Positions 41,884 through 50,766 of a DNA stretch of 64,000 bases are shown here, one piece after another. Under the pieces are notes generated by a model. That model worked only from the letters and a program-made list of their open reading frames with translations. It was not told the DNA's origin and did no database searches. The position numbers were made by a program, and so were the translations under genes. How positions within the stretch are numbered: the stretch's first letter is position 1; the number at the start of each line of letters is the position of its first letter. Origin of the DNA: J014 sp964486055 (GTDB lineage: Bacteria; Acidobacteriota; Blastocatellia; Pyrinomonadales; Pyrinomonadaceae); NCBI GenBank assembly GCA_964486055.1, contig CAZALE010000005.1:62001-126000 (forward strand), read 5' to 3'.

Positions 41884-44011
41884 ATGCATTCTATAAGATT
41901 TCCAGTAAGACAAAGAACGACGTTAGCTCTAGGTTTGTTATTACTCTGTGTGGCTCCAGCTTTGATGTTATTTAGGGTTAGCGCAGATGATTCACCTATT
42001 GTTCTTCAGAGAAATGCTGTTTTGCTCTCGCCATCCGGAGGGGTTAATCCGCATGGGACTGCGGAGTATAAAGTTTATCAGAATGGTAACCGAGAACTAG
42101 AAGTTGAGATAGAGGACATGGGTTTTGCTAATGGCACAATGCTGCGAGTTTTTCTAAATGGGAACTTAGTAGGTCAAACGATGGTTAATCTTGCCAAGGC
42201 TAGATTAAATTTGCGAACGAGAGACGGTCAGTCAGTACCAGAGGTGGCTGATGGAGCCCTCTTGGAGGTTAAGAAGGAAGATCTCTTGGTTGTCAGAGGG
42301 ACTTTTACTACTATAACACCGGCTCCTTCTGTTAGTCCAAGTTCTTCGCCTACNNNNNNNNNNNNNNNNNNNNNNNNNNNNNNNNNNNNNNNNNNNNNNN
42401 NNNNNNNNNNNNNNNNNNNNNNNNNNNNNNNNNNNNNNNNNNNNNNNNNNNNNTTCGCCTACGCCAACCGTCAGCCCGTCGCCCGGCGAGTTTGAGATTT
42501 TTGCGCAATTGACGGGGGCTCCGATTGATGGAGTCGTGCCGCGCGGTTTGGCCGAATATGAACAGGAGGGATCAGAGAGAGAATTAGAAGTTAGAATTCG
42601 GCAAATTAATCTTCCAAATGGCAGCAGCCTAGGTGTTTTTATAAACGACACTCAAGTCGGGACAATGTCTATATTAAATGGCGAGGGCGCCTTGAAGTTA
42701 AGAAGTCAGAGAGGTGATAACATACCCACAATAACCTCAGGCACAAACATATCAATTCGTAGCAGCTCTACAGTAATACTCCGTGGAGTTTTTGGTATCA
42801 GCGGGCAGCCGTCGCCTACTCCAACACAAGGTAGATTTTTTCAGGCGCATCTAGATGGGTCACAATTAAACCCACCAGTCAACACAGCTGGTAGAGGCGA
42901 ACTTAAAATCTTTTTGAGTGTCGATGAAACGCAAGCCTTTGCTATCGGTGAATATGAGAATCTAACTGGTCAGCAGATCAGTGCAAAAATAATTTGTCAG
43001 GTTGGTTCAATACCAACTATCATCCATGACTTTGGATCATTAGGTGGAACAGAGCGTCATTATACCGCCTCTTTTGCCGTAAACTCTCAACAGGTACAGA
43101 TGCTACGCACAGGTGCATGCTATGAACTAGTCGCATCGACTGTTTTTCCAAGCGGTGAAATAAAAGGAACTTTATTTAATGAAGCCAGGGAGGTTGATTT
43201 TGATGGTGACGGCGCAGGAGATCTAGCAGTACTACGACCGTCAAATGGTATGTTGTATATTCAAACTGCTTCAGGTCTTAAAATTGAATCAATAGGCTCA
43301 ACTACTTCAAGGTTAATACCGGCCGATTTTGATGGAGATGGAATCTCTGATGTAGCGTTTTACCAGAACTTAGAAGGACTAGGTGTTTGGAGAATTAGAA
43401 GAAGTTCCGATTCCGGTATAACAACGGTTCAATTTGGATTGGGTGACGACATACCAGTAGCCGGCGATTTTGATGGTGATAAAATAAATGATCTCGCGGT
43501 TTTCAGACCTTCTAATGGCTTTTGGTACATAAGACGCAGTGCTGACTCGAGCTATGTTTTCATTCAATTCGGAAAAAATGGTGATATTCCTTTGAGCAAT
43601 GACGTGGATGGAGATGGAAAATCTGATATCATTATATTTCGTCCGTCACTGGGCGATTGGTACATATTTAAAAGCTCTGACAATAAGGTTTTAGGTTTAC
43701 ATTTTGGGATTAGTGGAGATATCCCGATAAGAGCAGATTTTGATGGTGATGGAATTGGCGATGTAGCTATTTATCGACCATCTGAGGGAACTTGGTACTG
43801 GATAGAGAGCTCAAACAATACTTTTAGGGGATTACGATTCGGTTTGAATACTGACTCCCCAGTGGCTGCTGACTATGATAAAGACGGTAGAACTGACATC
43901 GCTGTTTTCCGTCCTTCGGAAGGGATTTGGTATTTGCTCAGAAGTTCGGATGGAGGATTCGAAGTGAGAAACTTCGGAATTAATGGGGACATACCAGTTA
44001 CAGCCCAATGA
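41884..44011 (+). CDS. Large secreted protein: two repeat domains, CHRD, FG-GAP repeats (internal gap)
   Basis: One gene interrupted by the 100-N gap; the frames before and after both read a Ser/Pro/Thr linker (SPSSSPT before, SPTPTVSPSP after). A signal peptide is followed by a domain of about 100 residues (NGNRELEVEIEDMGFANGT...). A homologous copy lies after the gap (SERELEVRIRQINLPNGS...). Then come a CHRD domain (FQAHLDGSQLNPPV to GEIKGTLFNE) and about seven FG-GAP/VCBS-type blades, most with DFDGDG calcium-binding loops and FRPSNG.WY repeats. This layout suits a cell-surface or extracellular beta-propeller protein. The gap probably spans collapsed linker repeats. Function unknown. Confidence 0.85.
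42354..42453. other. Assembly gap (100 N) in repetitive linker
   Basis: Exactly 100 N. The same TTCGCCTAC stretch occurs just before and just after the gap, in a Ser/Pro/Thr-coding repeat, so the assembler probably broke in a tandem repeat of unknown length. Confidence 0.98.
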
Positions 44012-44027
44012 CCATCCCTCTGAGCGA

Positions 44028-44067
44028 GACCCTGGCCTGTACCCTCCTCCAGGCCAGTGTCTTTTTT
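44028..44067 (+). terminator. Intrinsic terminator of the FG-GAP protein gene
   Basis: CTGGCCTG (44032-44039) pairs with CAGGCCAG (44050-44057) and the stem can extend through GAC/GTC; six T follow at 44062-44067. It starts about 17 bases after the stop codon. Confidence 0.88.
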
Positions 44068-44080
44068 ATATATACAGAGT

Positions 44081-45352
44081 TTATTGCGATATTAAAGGAC
44101 TCAGTATTACTAATTGTCGGAGTTTATTTTCTCTATCATGTAGGAGTTTTCTTGTATCTTCTGATGGCTTAAGTCCATATTGCCTCAATAGATCATTCTC
44201 TTCCTCTGAAGGTAAGTCTCTTAAAAGGATTTCGAGAGCTATCAAATCAATAGGTGAAAAATCCTCCATACCGAGGGCATTATTGAGCGTTACATCTAAA
44301 ATCTTTGTATTTGCCAAACTTTCAATCCAATCCAATGTTTTTTCCACAGGATCACTGTCTGGAAAGCGTGCTGATATCATCTGAAAAATTCTGTCTTTCC
44401 CTTCGATATTCATTAATAGGGCTAAGAAGAAGCGTAATTCGCTATCCTGTATATAGCTTCTAAGGCGCGCTATTTCATGGATTTTTTCTTCTTGCTCGAA
44501 GACTCTAGGTAGAATATCATTAAATGATTCGTAGCGCTTTTGAACGATTCCCATGAATGAATTGAATTTCTCTTGAGTATGACCAAAGATTTGGTTTAAA
44601 CGATTGCTACTTAGATGTTTTTTCACCGTTGAGAGAATCAAATAAGCTGTCTGAAAATCTGAGTTAGAGAGAGTTTCACGGATTAAAGACTCTGTTTCGG
44701 GCGCATGTATACGCATCAATGCGGAAATTGTTTGCAGTTTTTTGATTGTATTAGGTTCGTCGAAAAATGGATTAATGGCTAGAAATGGTTTATGGTAATC
44801 AAATTGAGGCAAATGAAGTGGTGATCTCGTAGTCCTGATCACGATGGTTGCAGATGGTTGATCTAAATGAAAGAGAGCGTGTATGAAATCCCGACCCGGC
44901 AATATCTTGCGTATATCATTTACTTTTAATAACTCACAATTCAGAAAATCAATTCTGCCTAGCTCAGTGTGACAATTTATTGATTCTTCAATCTCAAAGT
45001 CATATATGCTATGAATACTAGAGCCGTGAAAGACTTGAAATGCTCCACAGAACGCGTGTTGGTGGATTTTAGTAGTTCCTTCGAGCCAGAAATAAACGTC
45101 AATATGAAATCTCTGGCTATTGTAGAGAGTAATGGGAGGATCTCCAAATTTTGCTGATAAGTCTCTTTGCTCCGGTAATGTATCGCTACGTAAGGCCCAT
45201 CTTAATACTTCAAAGGCAGAGATTTTTTCAGGCAGTCTAGCTTCTTCAAGTGCATCGGAGCAAATGTCGGGGAAAACTGCCTCAGAGTAATTCTTGTCAC
45301 GCCATATTTTTTCTATTCTTTGCCCGAGTTCTACGAATTCTTTTATGATCAT
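44081..45352 (-). CDS. Cupin-like hypothetical protein
   Basis: A 423-residue cytoplasmic protein that I cannot name. Residues about 75-175 contain a cupin-like strand pattern with HIDVYFWLEGTTKIHQHAFCGAFQVFHG, where HQH and a later His (FIHALFHLD) could bind a metal as in cysteine-dioxygenase-like cupins. The remaining 240 residues are helical, with repeated ETLSNSDFQTAYLI-like segments. It overlaps the small membrane protein upstream by four bases (ATGA), so both are cotranscribed. A thiol or small-molecule dioxygenase is possible but not shown. Confidence 0.6.
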   Translation of the reverse strand: MIIKEFVELGQRIEKIWRDKNYSEAVFPDICSDALEEARLPEKISAFEVLRWALRSDTLPEQRDLSAKFGDPPITLYNSQRFHIDVYFWLEGTTKIHQHAFCGAFQVFHGSSIHSIYDFEIEESINCHTELGRIDFLNCELLKVNDIRKILPGRDFIHALFHLDQPSATIVIRTTRSPLHLPQFDYHKPFLAINPFFDEPNTIKKLQTISALMRIHAPETESLIRETLSNSDFQTAYLILSTVKKHLSSNRLNQIFGHTQEKFNSFMGIVQKRYESFNDILPRVFEQEEKIHEIARLRSYIQDSELRFFLALLMNIEGKDRIFQMISARFPDSDPVEKTLDWIESLANTKILDVTLNNALGMEDFSPIDLIALEILLRDLPSEEENDLLRQYGLKPSEDTRKLLHDRENKLRQLVILSPLISQ

Positions 45353-45681
45353 TTATTTTCATCTTCCTTCCTAGCTTTCAGATAACTTAATATCGTCCAC
45401 ACCCCTAGGAGGCTTAAAAACTCTGAGAAGAATATCAAAGGTATGATGAATCTGGTTATGAGGTATTCTTTCATCAGTAGATTAAAGGTTAGCAAAGTCG
45501 CAATCGCGATTAAGGATTGTATACCAAGATACACAACTATCGTAATTAAAACCCATAGCAAAGCTGATTTGCCCATTTGCTTTGCAAGATTATGTATCCT
45601 CACCAAAAAAATTATCAGTATTATTAAACCGATCATGATATCTTGCGATACTATTTTACCGTTAAAAATGAGCCGTAACAA
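45349..45681 (-). CDS. Small three-helix membrane protein
   Basis: Up to 110 residues, largely three membrane helices (IMIGLIILIIFLV, ALLWVLITIVVYLGI, FIIPLIFFSEFLSLLGVWTIL) with a charged C-terminal tail (KARKEDENK). No family recognised. The start is uncertain: TTG at 45681, or ATG at 45636 giving 95 residues. It overlaps the start of the cupin-like gene by four bases, which suggests a joint function of unknown kind. Confidence 0.55.
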   Translation of the reverse strand: MLRLIFNGKIVSQDIMIGLIILIIFLVRIHNLAKQMGKSALLWVLITIVVYLGIQSLIAIATLLTFNLLMKEYLITRFIIPLIFFSEFLSLLGVWTILSYLKARKEDENK

Positions 45682-45799
45682 ACATGTTTTGTTCCTAGAT
45701 AGAAAACGTAGTGTTACATTTTCCTGTTTTTGAAAAATTTGTTATATTTCTTTCGACTCATTTTCCATTCAAGCAAAAAACGGAGGTTATCAAAAAGAG

Positions 45800-47314
45800 A
45801 TGGAAGAGACGAAGAAGGGTGGTTTTTTTGGTCATCCCAGTGGATTAGCAACGCTTTTTTTCACCGAGATGTGGGAGAGATTTTCCTACTATGGCATCCG
45901 TCCCCTTTTGGTTTTGTTCATGACCGCTGCGCTGATGGATGGTGGCTTTGGCTTTGAACGCGAGCAAGCCTCTGCTATTGTCGGTATTTATGCAGCATGT
46001 GTATATCTAGCAAGTTTGCCTGGTGGTTGGATTGCTGATCGCATGCTAGGATTGCAAAGATCAATTTTATACGGTGCTATTTGTATCTCGGCAGGGCATA
46101 TCTCAATCGGACTTTCTGCTTTCGAAGGTGGAAAAGTAACCTTTTTTCTTGGTTTAGTCTTGATAGTATTAGGAACTGGGTTGTTAAAACCCAATATTTC
46201 AGCAATAGTTGGGGATTTATATCCCGAGGGCGGCTCAAGACGCGATGCTGGATTTTCTATATTCTACATGGGCATCAACTTAGGAGCATTTTCTGGGCAG
46301 ATAATAACTGGATTTTTGGGTGAAAAATACGGTTGGCACTTTGGATTCGGAGCAGCCGGTATTGGTATGTTATTAGGCCTTGCAGTTTTTGTATTGACTA
46401 GAAAGAAGACTTTAGGCTCAATAGGAGCAGAGCCATCTAAACATCCTGATCCTGCGGTTCAAGCTAGAATAGAATGGTGGATTAAGAGTTCTACTGCTGC
46501 GGGACTTTTACTTCTTGCCGTAGTATTCGTTTTAGGAGCTACAGGTACGATTGTGATAGATGCTAAAGCCATAGCGCAATACATGGTTTATTTGCTGGTT
46601 GGTACAGCGCTCATATTTTTCCTGTATCTATTCACATTGGGCGATCTGAATTCAGACGAAAGAAAACGCACTTTGGTCATACTTGTACTTTTTATTGCAG
46701 CTGCGGTTTTTTGGTCAGCATTTGAGCAAGCACCCACTTCATTGAATCTCTTTGCTAAGGACTTTACAGATCGAAACGTAATGGGTTTTGAAGTACCGGC
46801 TACCTGGTTTCAATCTGTTAATCCATTGCTGATCATCTTTTTAGCACCCGCATTCGCTTCATTATGGACTTGGCTTGGTAAGCGTAATGTGGATCTCTCC
46901 AGCCCAGCAAAATTCGCTCTTGGGTTGTTCTTTGCAGCCATCGGATTTTTAGTTATGATTTTTGCGTCATGGGAAGTTCTGAGGAGTAATGGAGCAGTTA
47001 AGGTTTCCATTTTTTGGCTCACATTTAGCTACGTATTTCAAACAATCGGTGAGCTTTGTCTAAGTCCTGTCGGACTTTCATCCATGACAAAACTTAGTCC
47101 ACGTCGTTATGTAGGCCAAATGATGGGTGTGTGGTTTTTAGCTGCATCGGTAGGGAATCTGATGGGAGGATTGGTCGGCGGCCATGTTGATCCGGAGAAG
47201 CTCGATCAGATGCCAGTTTTGTTTACTTACACTACTTTAGCGCTTGCCGTTTCAGGCTTCATTTTGCTTCTCCTGGTCATACCCATTAGAAGAATGATGA
47301 GAGATGTTGAGTAA
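45800..47314 (+). CDS. POT-family proton-coupled oligopeptide transporter
   Basis: A 504-residue permease of the POT/PTR (DtpT, PepT) family with about 14 membrane helices. The proton-coupling ExxER motif is in FTEMWERFSYYG, and the family signature is in DAGFSIFYMGINLGA with KPNISAIVGDLY before it. The late segment FQTIGELCLSPVGLSSMTKLSP is also characteristic. It imports di- and tripeptides with protons. GGAGG lies 13 bases before the ATG. Together with the peptidases at 19.7 and 31.2 kb it suits a peptide-using heterotroph. Confidence 0.95.
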   Translation: MEETKKGGFFGHPSGLATLFFTEMWERFSYYGIRPLLVLFMTAALMDGGFGFEREQASAIVGIYAACVYLASLPGGWIADRMLGLQRSILYGAICISAGHISIGLSAFEGGKVTFFLGLVLIVLGTGLLKPNISAIVGDLYPEGGSRRDAGFSIFYMGINLGAFSGQIITGFLGEKYGWHFGFGAAGIGMLLGLAVFVLTRKKTLGSIGAEPSKHPDPAVQARIEWWIKSSTAAGLLLLAVVFVLGATGTIVIDAKAIAQYMVYLLVGTALIFFLYLFTLGDLNSDERKRTLVILVLFIAAAVFWSAFEQAPTSLNLFAKDFTDRNVMGFEVPATWFQSVNPLLIIFLAPAFASLWTWLGKRNVDLSSPAKFALGLFFAAIGFLVMIFASWEVLRSNGAVKVSIFWLTFSYVFQTIGELCLSPVGLSSMTKLSPRRYVGQMMGVWFLAASVGNLMGGLVGGHVDPEKLDQMPVLFTYTTLALAVSGFILLLLVIPIRRMMRDVE

Positions 47315-47326
47315 ATTCGCAAAGGC

Positions 47327-48409
47327 TCATGGAAGACTGGCTGGTTTGTTATTCTTTGCTATCCGCATGTCTATTAGTTTATCGAACCAGTTCTTCCTGA
47401 GCCTTCTAGGTACTAAATATTCAGAAATGGCTGGAACGCAATGCTCTTGGCCATCAGGATAGGATATGGTAGCCTCGCTCCAGAATCTAAGATAAAAAAA
47501 GCTTGCTTCGCAGACCTTCTGCCTAAAGCTAAGGACTATGTTGTTTTCAGACACGAGAGTAAGATGTTTCGGATAGACAAGACCATACAGGTTCATTCGA
47601 TACTCGCTTTCATGCAGAGTAGCATTTAGGATTTGAAGAGACCCATTTTTGACGAGCAGAAGTTTGGTTAAAGGCTGTGTATTTGAGCATGATTCGAAGT
47701 GATAGAGCACGGCTGTTGAATCATTGAAGTGTGCTCGCCCCCAATACCAACGCCGGACTGTATCCGGTAGCCATCGTGAGTCGATATTATGATCATGATA
47801 ACCAGTTCCTCGAAAGTTCAATCTTAATTCCTGATTTCCACTCGAGGTAAGAATGTCTATCTTGCCAGTTACATCAGATCTAGGTGCCACCATATTCCAA
47901 TTGTGAGTTGTTTCCGATAGAGGGCTTGTGCTTATCGGTAGTAGGTCGCTTTCTATTGAAAGCCACTCTAGATTAGCCCTTAAAGTTCGATTACCATGGA
48001 TCTTTGTCTCTATCTCCACGACATATCCTGATCCATAAGGAGCACACTCGAAGCTAAAGCGGTTTTTACCAATTTGACAGCAGGGTTTTTCGATTTCTGC
48101 TTTAAATTCCTGTTGAGTGAATTCATGTATTGAACGATAAAGTGGCCTTCCATTTTTGTAATAGAAAAATGCGACTGCTGGAAAACGTTTTGTGCTTTCT
48201 AGCTGTCCTTTTTTGATTTTTCTTACAGCTTCGTTGTATCTAGGGGAAAATATAAAGTTATCTAAGAAAATTATGACGATGGCTTCATTGCCATCGTCAG
48301 ATATAGCGTCGAAATACCACCATTCATAGGCTTGAGGATTTGACTGTGCATGCCATCCATTGGCTATCGTACTAGATAGCACATTTAGCGGAGCCATCTC
48401 GCTAGACAT
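47327..48409 (-). CDS. CrtC/AttH-like lipocalin-fold protein
   Basis: A 360-residue protein of the carotenoid 1,2-hydratase (CrtC)/hydroxyneurosporene synthase family, a double lipocalin-like beta-barrel. Typical are YEWWYFDA near the start, GTGYHDHNID with its putative catalytic His/Asp, and RRWYWGRAHF. CrtC adds water to the end of acyclic carotenoids, but most homologues in non-phototrophs have no known substrate. No other carotenoid gene is nearby, so the exact reaction is open. It lies 21 bases after the TPR protein gene. Confidence 0.75.
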   Translation of the reverse strand: MSSEMAPLNVLSSTIANGWHAQSNPQAYEWWYFDAISDDGNEAIVIIFLDNFIFSPRYNEAVRKIKKGQLESTKRFPAVAFFYYKNGRPLYRSIHEFTQQEFKAEIEKPCCQIGKNRFSFECAPYGSGYVVEIETKIHGNRTLRANLEWLSIESDLLPISTSPLSETTHNWNMVAPRSDVTGKIDILTSSGNQELRLNFRGTGYHDHNIDSRWLPDTVRRWYWGRAHFNDSTAVLYHFESCSNTQPLTKLLLVKNGSLQILNATLHESEYRMNLYGLVYPKHLTLVSENNIVLSFRQKVCEASFFYLRFWSEATISYPDGQEHCVPAISEYLVPRRLRKNWFDKLIDMRIAKNNKPASLP

Positions 48410-48430
48410 TTTGCAAGTGCACCTATGACA

Positions 48431-49360
48431 TTATTGAATGTTTAATGGATCAGGCATTTCCTTGTTCATTATGTTTTTTATGTAATCTTCCAGTGTGCTA
48501 TCCGTATTGTGGCGAAATTTATAAGCTTCAGTTAGTCTTTGTTTCCACATGTCGACTGAAGGGTGTTTTTCAATTGTTCCCAGATTTACAGCCCGGGCAT
48601 AAGCGTCTATCATGCGATCAATTATTAAATTGATCTTCTGGCGGTCTTTCTCGAATTCTGCGTCACTCGTTTTGTTATCTTGGTGTTTTTTTCTAAACTC
48701 TTCAGATGCTGATTCATAAACTTTTTCATAGTAAAAGGCTATCACGTAGTATGGATCAGCCTTAGATTTAATTTGAGAATTGAAAGAGACAGCACGATAG
48801 AAATTCCTAGCAGCTTCCTTAATATCCGAGTTGATCGAGAGCATGCCGATTATGTAGTACATTGTCGCCTGAGCATCCTCTTTACTTTTCAAAGGCGTAT
48901 ATTCTCTTGGAAGCTTACCCTTATCGAATAATTGTAATGTTTGTTTAGCATAATCAATGGTTTGATTTACTATCGAATTATCCTGTTTTTTTACGTAAAA
49001 ATCGAATCCACCAAGCGCTAAATTCATCGTGACATAGGAATCCTCGGGATTTTCTGCAAGGATGTCTTTAGCGTAGTTCATGGCGGCTTGAATATTCAGG
49101 CCATCGAGCGACTCATTGAATTTGGCTAAACGGTATTTTTCAACAAAATCCTTGATTTTTTTGGTTTTTTCGTCACCGTCTTTTCCAAATCTTGCCAAGT
49201 AATCTTTGGCTAGCTGGTAAGCTTTTTCGGTATCTTCAGGTTTTTTCTTTTGGGTTAATTTGGCAATTTTGCTGAAGAGCTCATCTTTGGATTCGTTCGA
49301 TTGTGCCGAAACGCTAACTGCTATGCTACAGATTAAGAAAAAGTACAAGATTTTTTTCAT
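48431..49360 (-). CDS. Secreted TPR-like protein
   Basis: A 309-residue exported protein with a signal peptide ending near SVSAQS. The mature part is all-helical with loosely TPR-like pairs (NIQAAMNYAKDILAENPEDSYVTMNLALGG; DIKEAARNFYRAVSFNSQIKSKADPYYVIAFYYEKVY). Ribosome-binding site GGGAGAG. Protein-interaction role inferred; function unknown. It is the first gene of a pair with the CrtC-like protein. Confidence 0.7.
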   Translation of the reverse strand: MKKILYFFLICSIAVSVSAQSNESKDELFSKIAKLTQKKKPEDTEKAYQLAKDYLARFGKDGDEKTKKIKDFVEKYRLAKFNESLDGLNIQAAMNYAKDILAENPEDSYVTMNLALGGFDFYVKKQDNSIVNQTIDYAKQTLQLFDKGKLPREYTPLKSKEDAQATMYYIIGMLSINSDIKEAARNFYRAVSFNSQIKSKADPYYVIAFYYEKVYESASEEFRKKHQDNKTSDAEFEKDRQKINLIIDRMIDAYARAVNLGTIEKHPSVDMWKQRLTEAYKFRHNTDSTLEDYIKNIMNKEMPDPLNIQ

Positions 49361-49460
49361 TATTTTACTCTCCCTTGTGGTTTAAGCTTTAGACTTTTAA
49401 GCCCTAACCAAAATCATAGGTTTTTAGGGGATTAACTGCAAAACGGCATACTGAGAAAAG

Positions 49461-49814
49461 TTACTTTATGAGGCGATTAGTTTTTGTATCGGGAAAGATA
49501 ATTGTAGGTTTGAAATTTTTGGCTTCATCTATGCTAAGCCATGTGTATGAAATTATTATAACTACATCACCTACTTGGAATTTTAAAGCGGCCGGCCCAT
49601 TTAGGCAGATAACTCCAGTTCCTCGTTCGCCTTTGATAACGTAGGTTACTATTCTTTCCCCATTCCTCTTGTTAAGAACATGTACCTGTTCGTTTTCGAA
49701 TAAACCTGCGGCTTCCATCAATTCTTCATCTATCGTGATACTGCCTACATAATCCAACTCAGCTTGTGTGACGGTTACACAGTGTATCTTAGATTTTAGA
49801 ACACCTATAAGCAT
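49461..49814 (-). CDS. panD: Aspartate 1-decarboxylase
   Basis: A 117-residue pyruvoyl enzyme making beta-alanine for pantothenate and CoA. The self-cleavage site Gly24-Ser25 lies in YVGSIT, and LNGPAA.KFQVGD is also conserved. ATG 49814 gives the family's usual N-terminus (MLIGVLKSKIH); a longer frame upstream lacks support. No ribosome-binding site is visible and the probable -10 lies so close that the message may be leaderless. Other pan genes are not nearby. Confidence 0.95.
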   Translation of the reverse strand: MLIGVLKSKIHCVTVTQAELDYVGSITIDEELMEAAGLFENEQVHVLNKRNGERIVTYVIKGERGTGVICLNGPAALKFQVGDVVIIISYTWLSIDEAKNFKPTIIFPDTKTNRLIK

Positions 49815-49822
49815 AGAAACAG

Positions 49823-49850
49823 AATATATTTGCTTGAAGCAGTGGTGCAA
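49823..49850 (-). promoter_or_regulatory. Probable panD promoter
   Basis: On the minus strand TTGCAC, a 16-base spacer and TATATT (49823-49828) precede the start codon by only nine bases. Transcription would begin a few bases before the ATG at most, so a leaderless panD transcript is possible. Confidence 0.5.
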
Positions 49851-49985
49851 GTCAAATTACATCAGAAGCTTTTTTAAAATGTTGAATTGTCATAAATTCG
49901 TAAAAGTTACACTCTTTGTGTTATGAAACAAGCGAAAGTCGTTGATTTTTGCTATATTTCTATTCTTTGACGGGATCTTTAATTT

Positions 49986-49998
49986 TTGAATGATTCAA
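49986..49998. promoter_or_regulatory. 13-bp palindrome upstream of the HAD-IB gene
   Basis: TTGAATGATTCAA is a perfect 6-1-6 palindrome 17 bases before the start codon. It may be an operator over the promoter or leader. The regulator is unknown. Confidence 0.35.
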
Positions 49999-50015
49999 TC
50001 TATAGCGAGTGAATT

Positions 50016-50681
50016 ATGAAAAAGAAAGCGGCATTTTACGACTTGGAGGGAACGTTGATTCGATCGAACTTAGTTCATACACTCGCTTTTTATTCGCTGC
50101 GTCAGCAAGGATTGTGGAAGACTTTTAGGAAGACTTCCGAGACAGTCTTAAAGCTGCCAATTTTTGGCATAACAGACCTTTATTCCAGAAACGTGTTCAA
50201 TGAATTTTTCTTCAGGAGTTATAGGGGAGAATCAGCTGATCGGCTCAGATATTTTGCCGACGAGCTATTTGAAAAAGTGCTCAAGCCGGCTATTTATCCG
50301 GGAACTGTTGATTTGATTCAAAAATCAAAAAAGGCTGGTTTCAGGCAAATTGTTTTAACTGGTGCGCTGGATTTTACGATAGAGAAATTAATGGATTATC
50401 TAGGAATTGAAGAATACGCGGCTAATCGTCTGGAGTTTGTTAACGGATATGCTACTGGCAGGCTTTTGCCTCCGGTCATGGCCTCTGCAACTAAGGCTAA
50501 ATGGATACGTGAGTATGCCGAGCGTGAGGGAATAAGTCTTTCAGACTCTTTTGCTTACTCTGATTCAATCTCAGACTTGCCAATGCTCTCAATCGTTGGC
50601 CATCCAGTAGCTGTAAACCCTGATTTTAGGCTGCGACAAGTAGCCTTACAGCATGACTGGGCTATTCTCAATTTGGACTAA
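50016..50681 (+). CDS. HAD-IB family hydrolase
   Basis: A 221-residue phosphatase of the HAD subfamily IB (phosphoserine-phosphatase-like). Motif I is FYDLEGTL: Asp9 is the nucleophile, and Glu11 stands in place of the usual second Asp, as in some family members such as ThrH. Motif II is in VLTGALD, the lysine of motif III in TKAKW, and motif IV in YSDSISDLP. HAD-IB enzymes often accompany PlsC-type acyltransferases and may dephosphorylate a lipid precursor. It begins the four-gene lipid cluster, with 85 bases before the LarA-like gene. Confidence 0.85.
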   Translation: MKKKAAFYDLEGTLIRSNLVHTLAFYSLRQQGLWKTFRKTSETVLKLPIFGITDLYSRNVFNEFFFRSYRGESADRLRYFADELFEKVLKPAIYPGTVDLIQKSKKAGFRQIVLTGALDFTIEKLMDYLGIEEYAANRLEFVNGYATGRLLPPVMASATKAKWIREYAEREGISLSDSFAYSDSISDLPMLSIVGHPVAVNPDFRLRQVALQHDWAILNLD

Positions 50682-50723
50682 GTACTGTAGATCAATTAAC
50701 AAAAAATTTAGATTGGAACTTTC

Positions 50724-50732
50724 TGTTATAAT
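50724..50732 (+). promoter_or_regulatory. Extended -10 promoter of the LarA-like gene
   Basis: TGTTATAAT is a perfect extended -10 (TGnTATAAT) 34 bases before the start codon; no good -35 accompanies it, which such promoters tolerate. It suggests that the LarA-like, membrane-protein and multidomain genes form their own operon. Confidence 0.55.
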
Positions 50733-50766
50733 CGCTTTGAAAAATTTTTACTATAGGTGAAGAAAA

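Noticed and set aside
42232..42651. Minus-strand frame across the second N gap
   Set aside because: It is antisense to the secreted FG-GAP protein gene and includes unresolved N codons.
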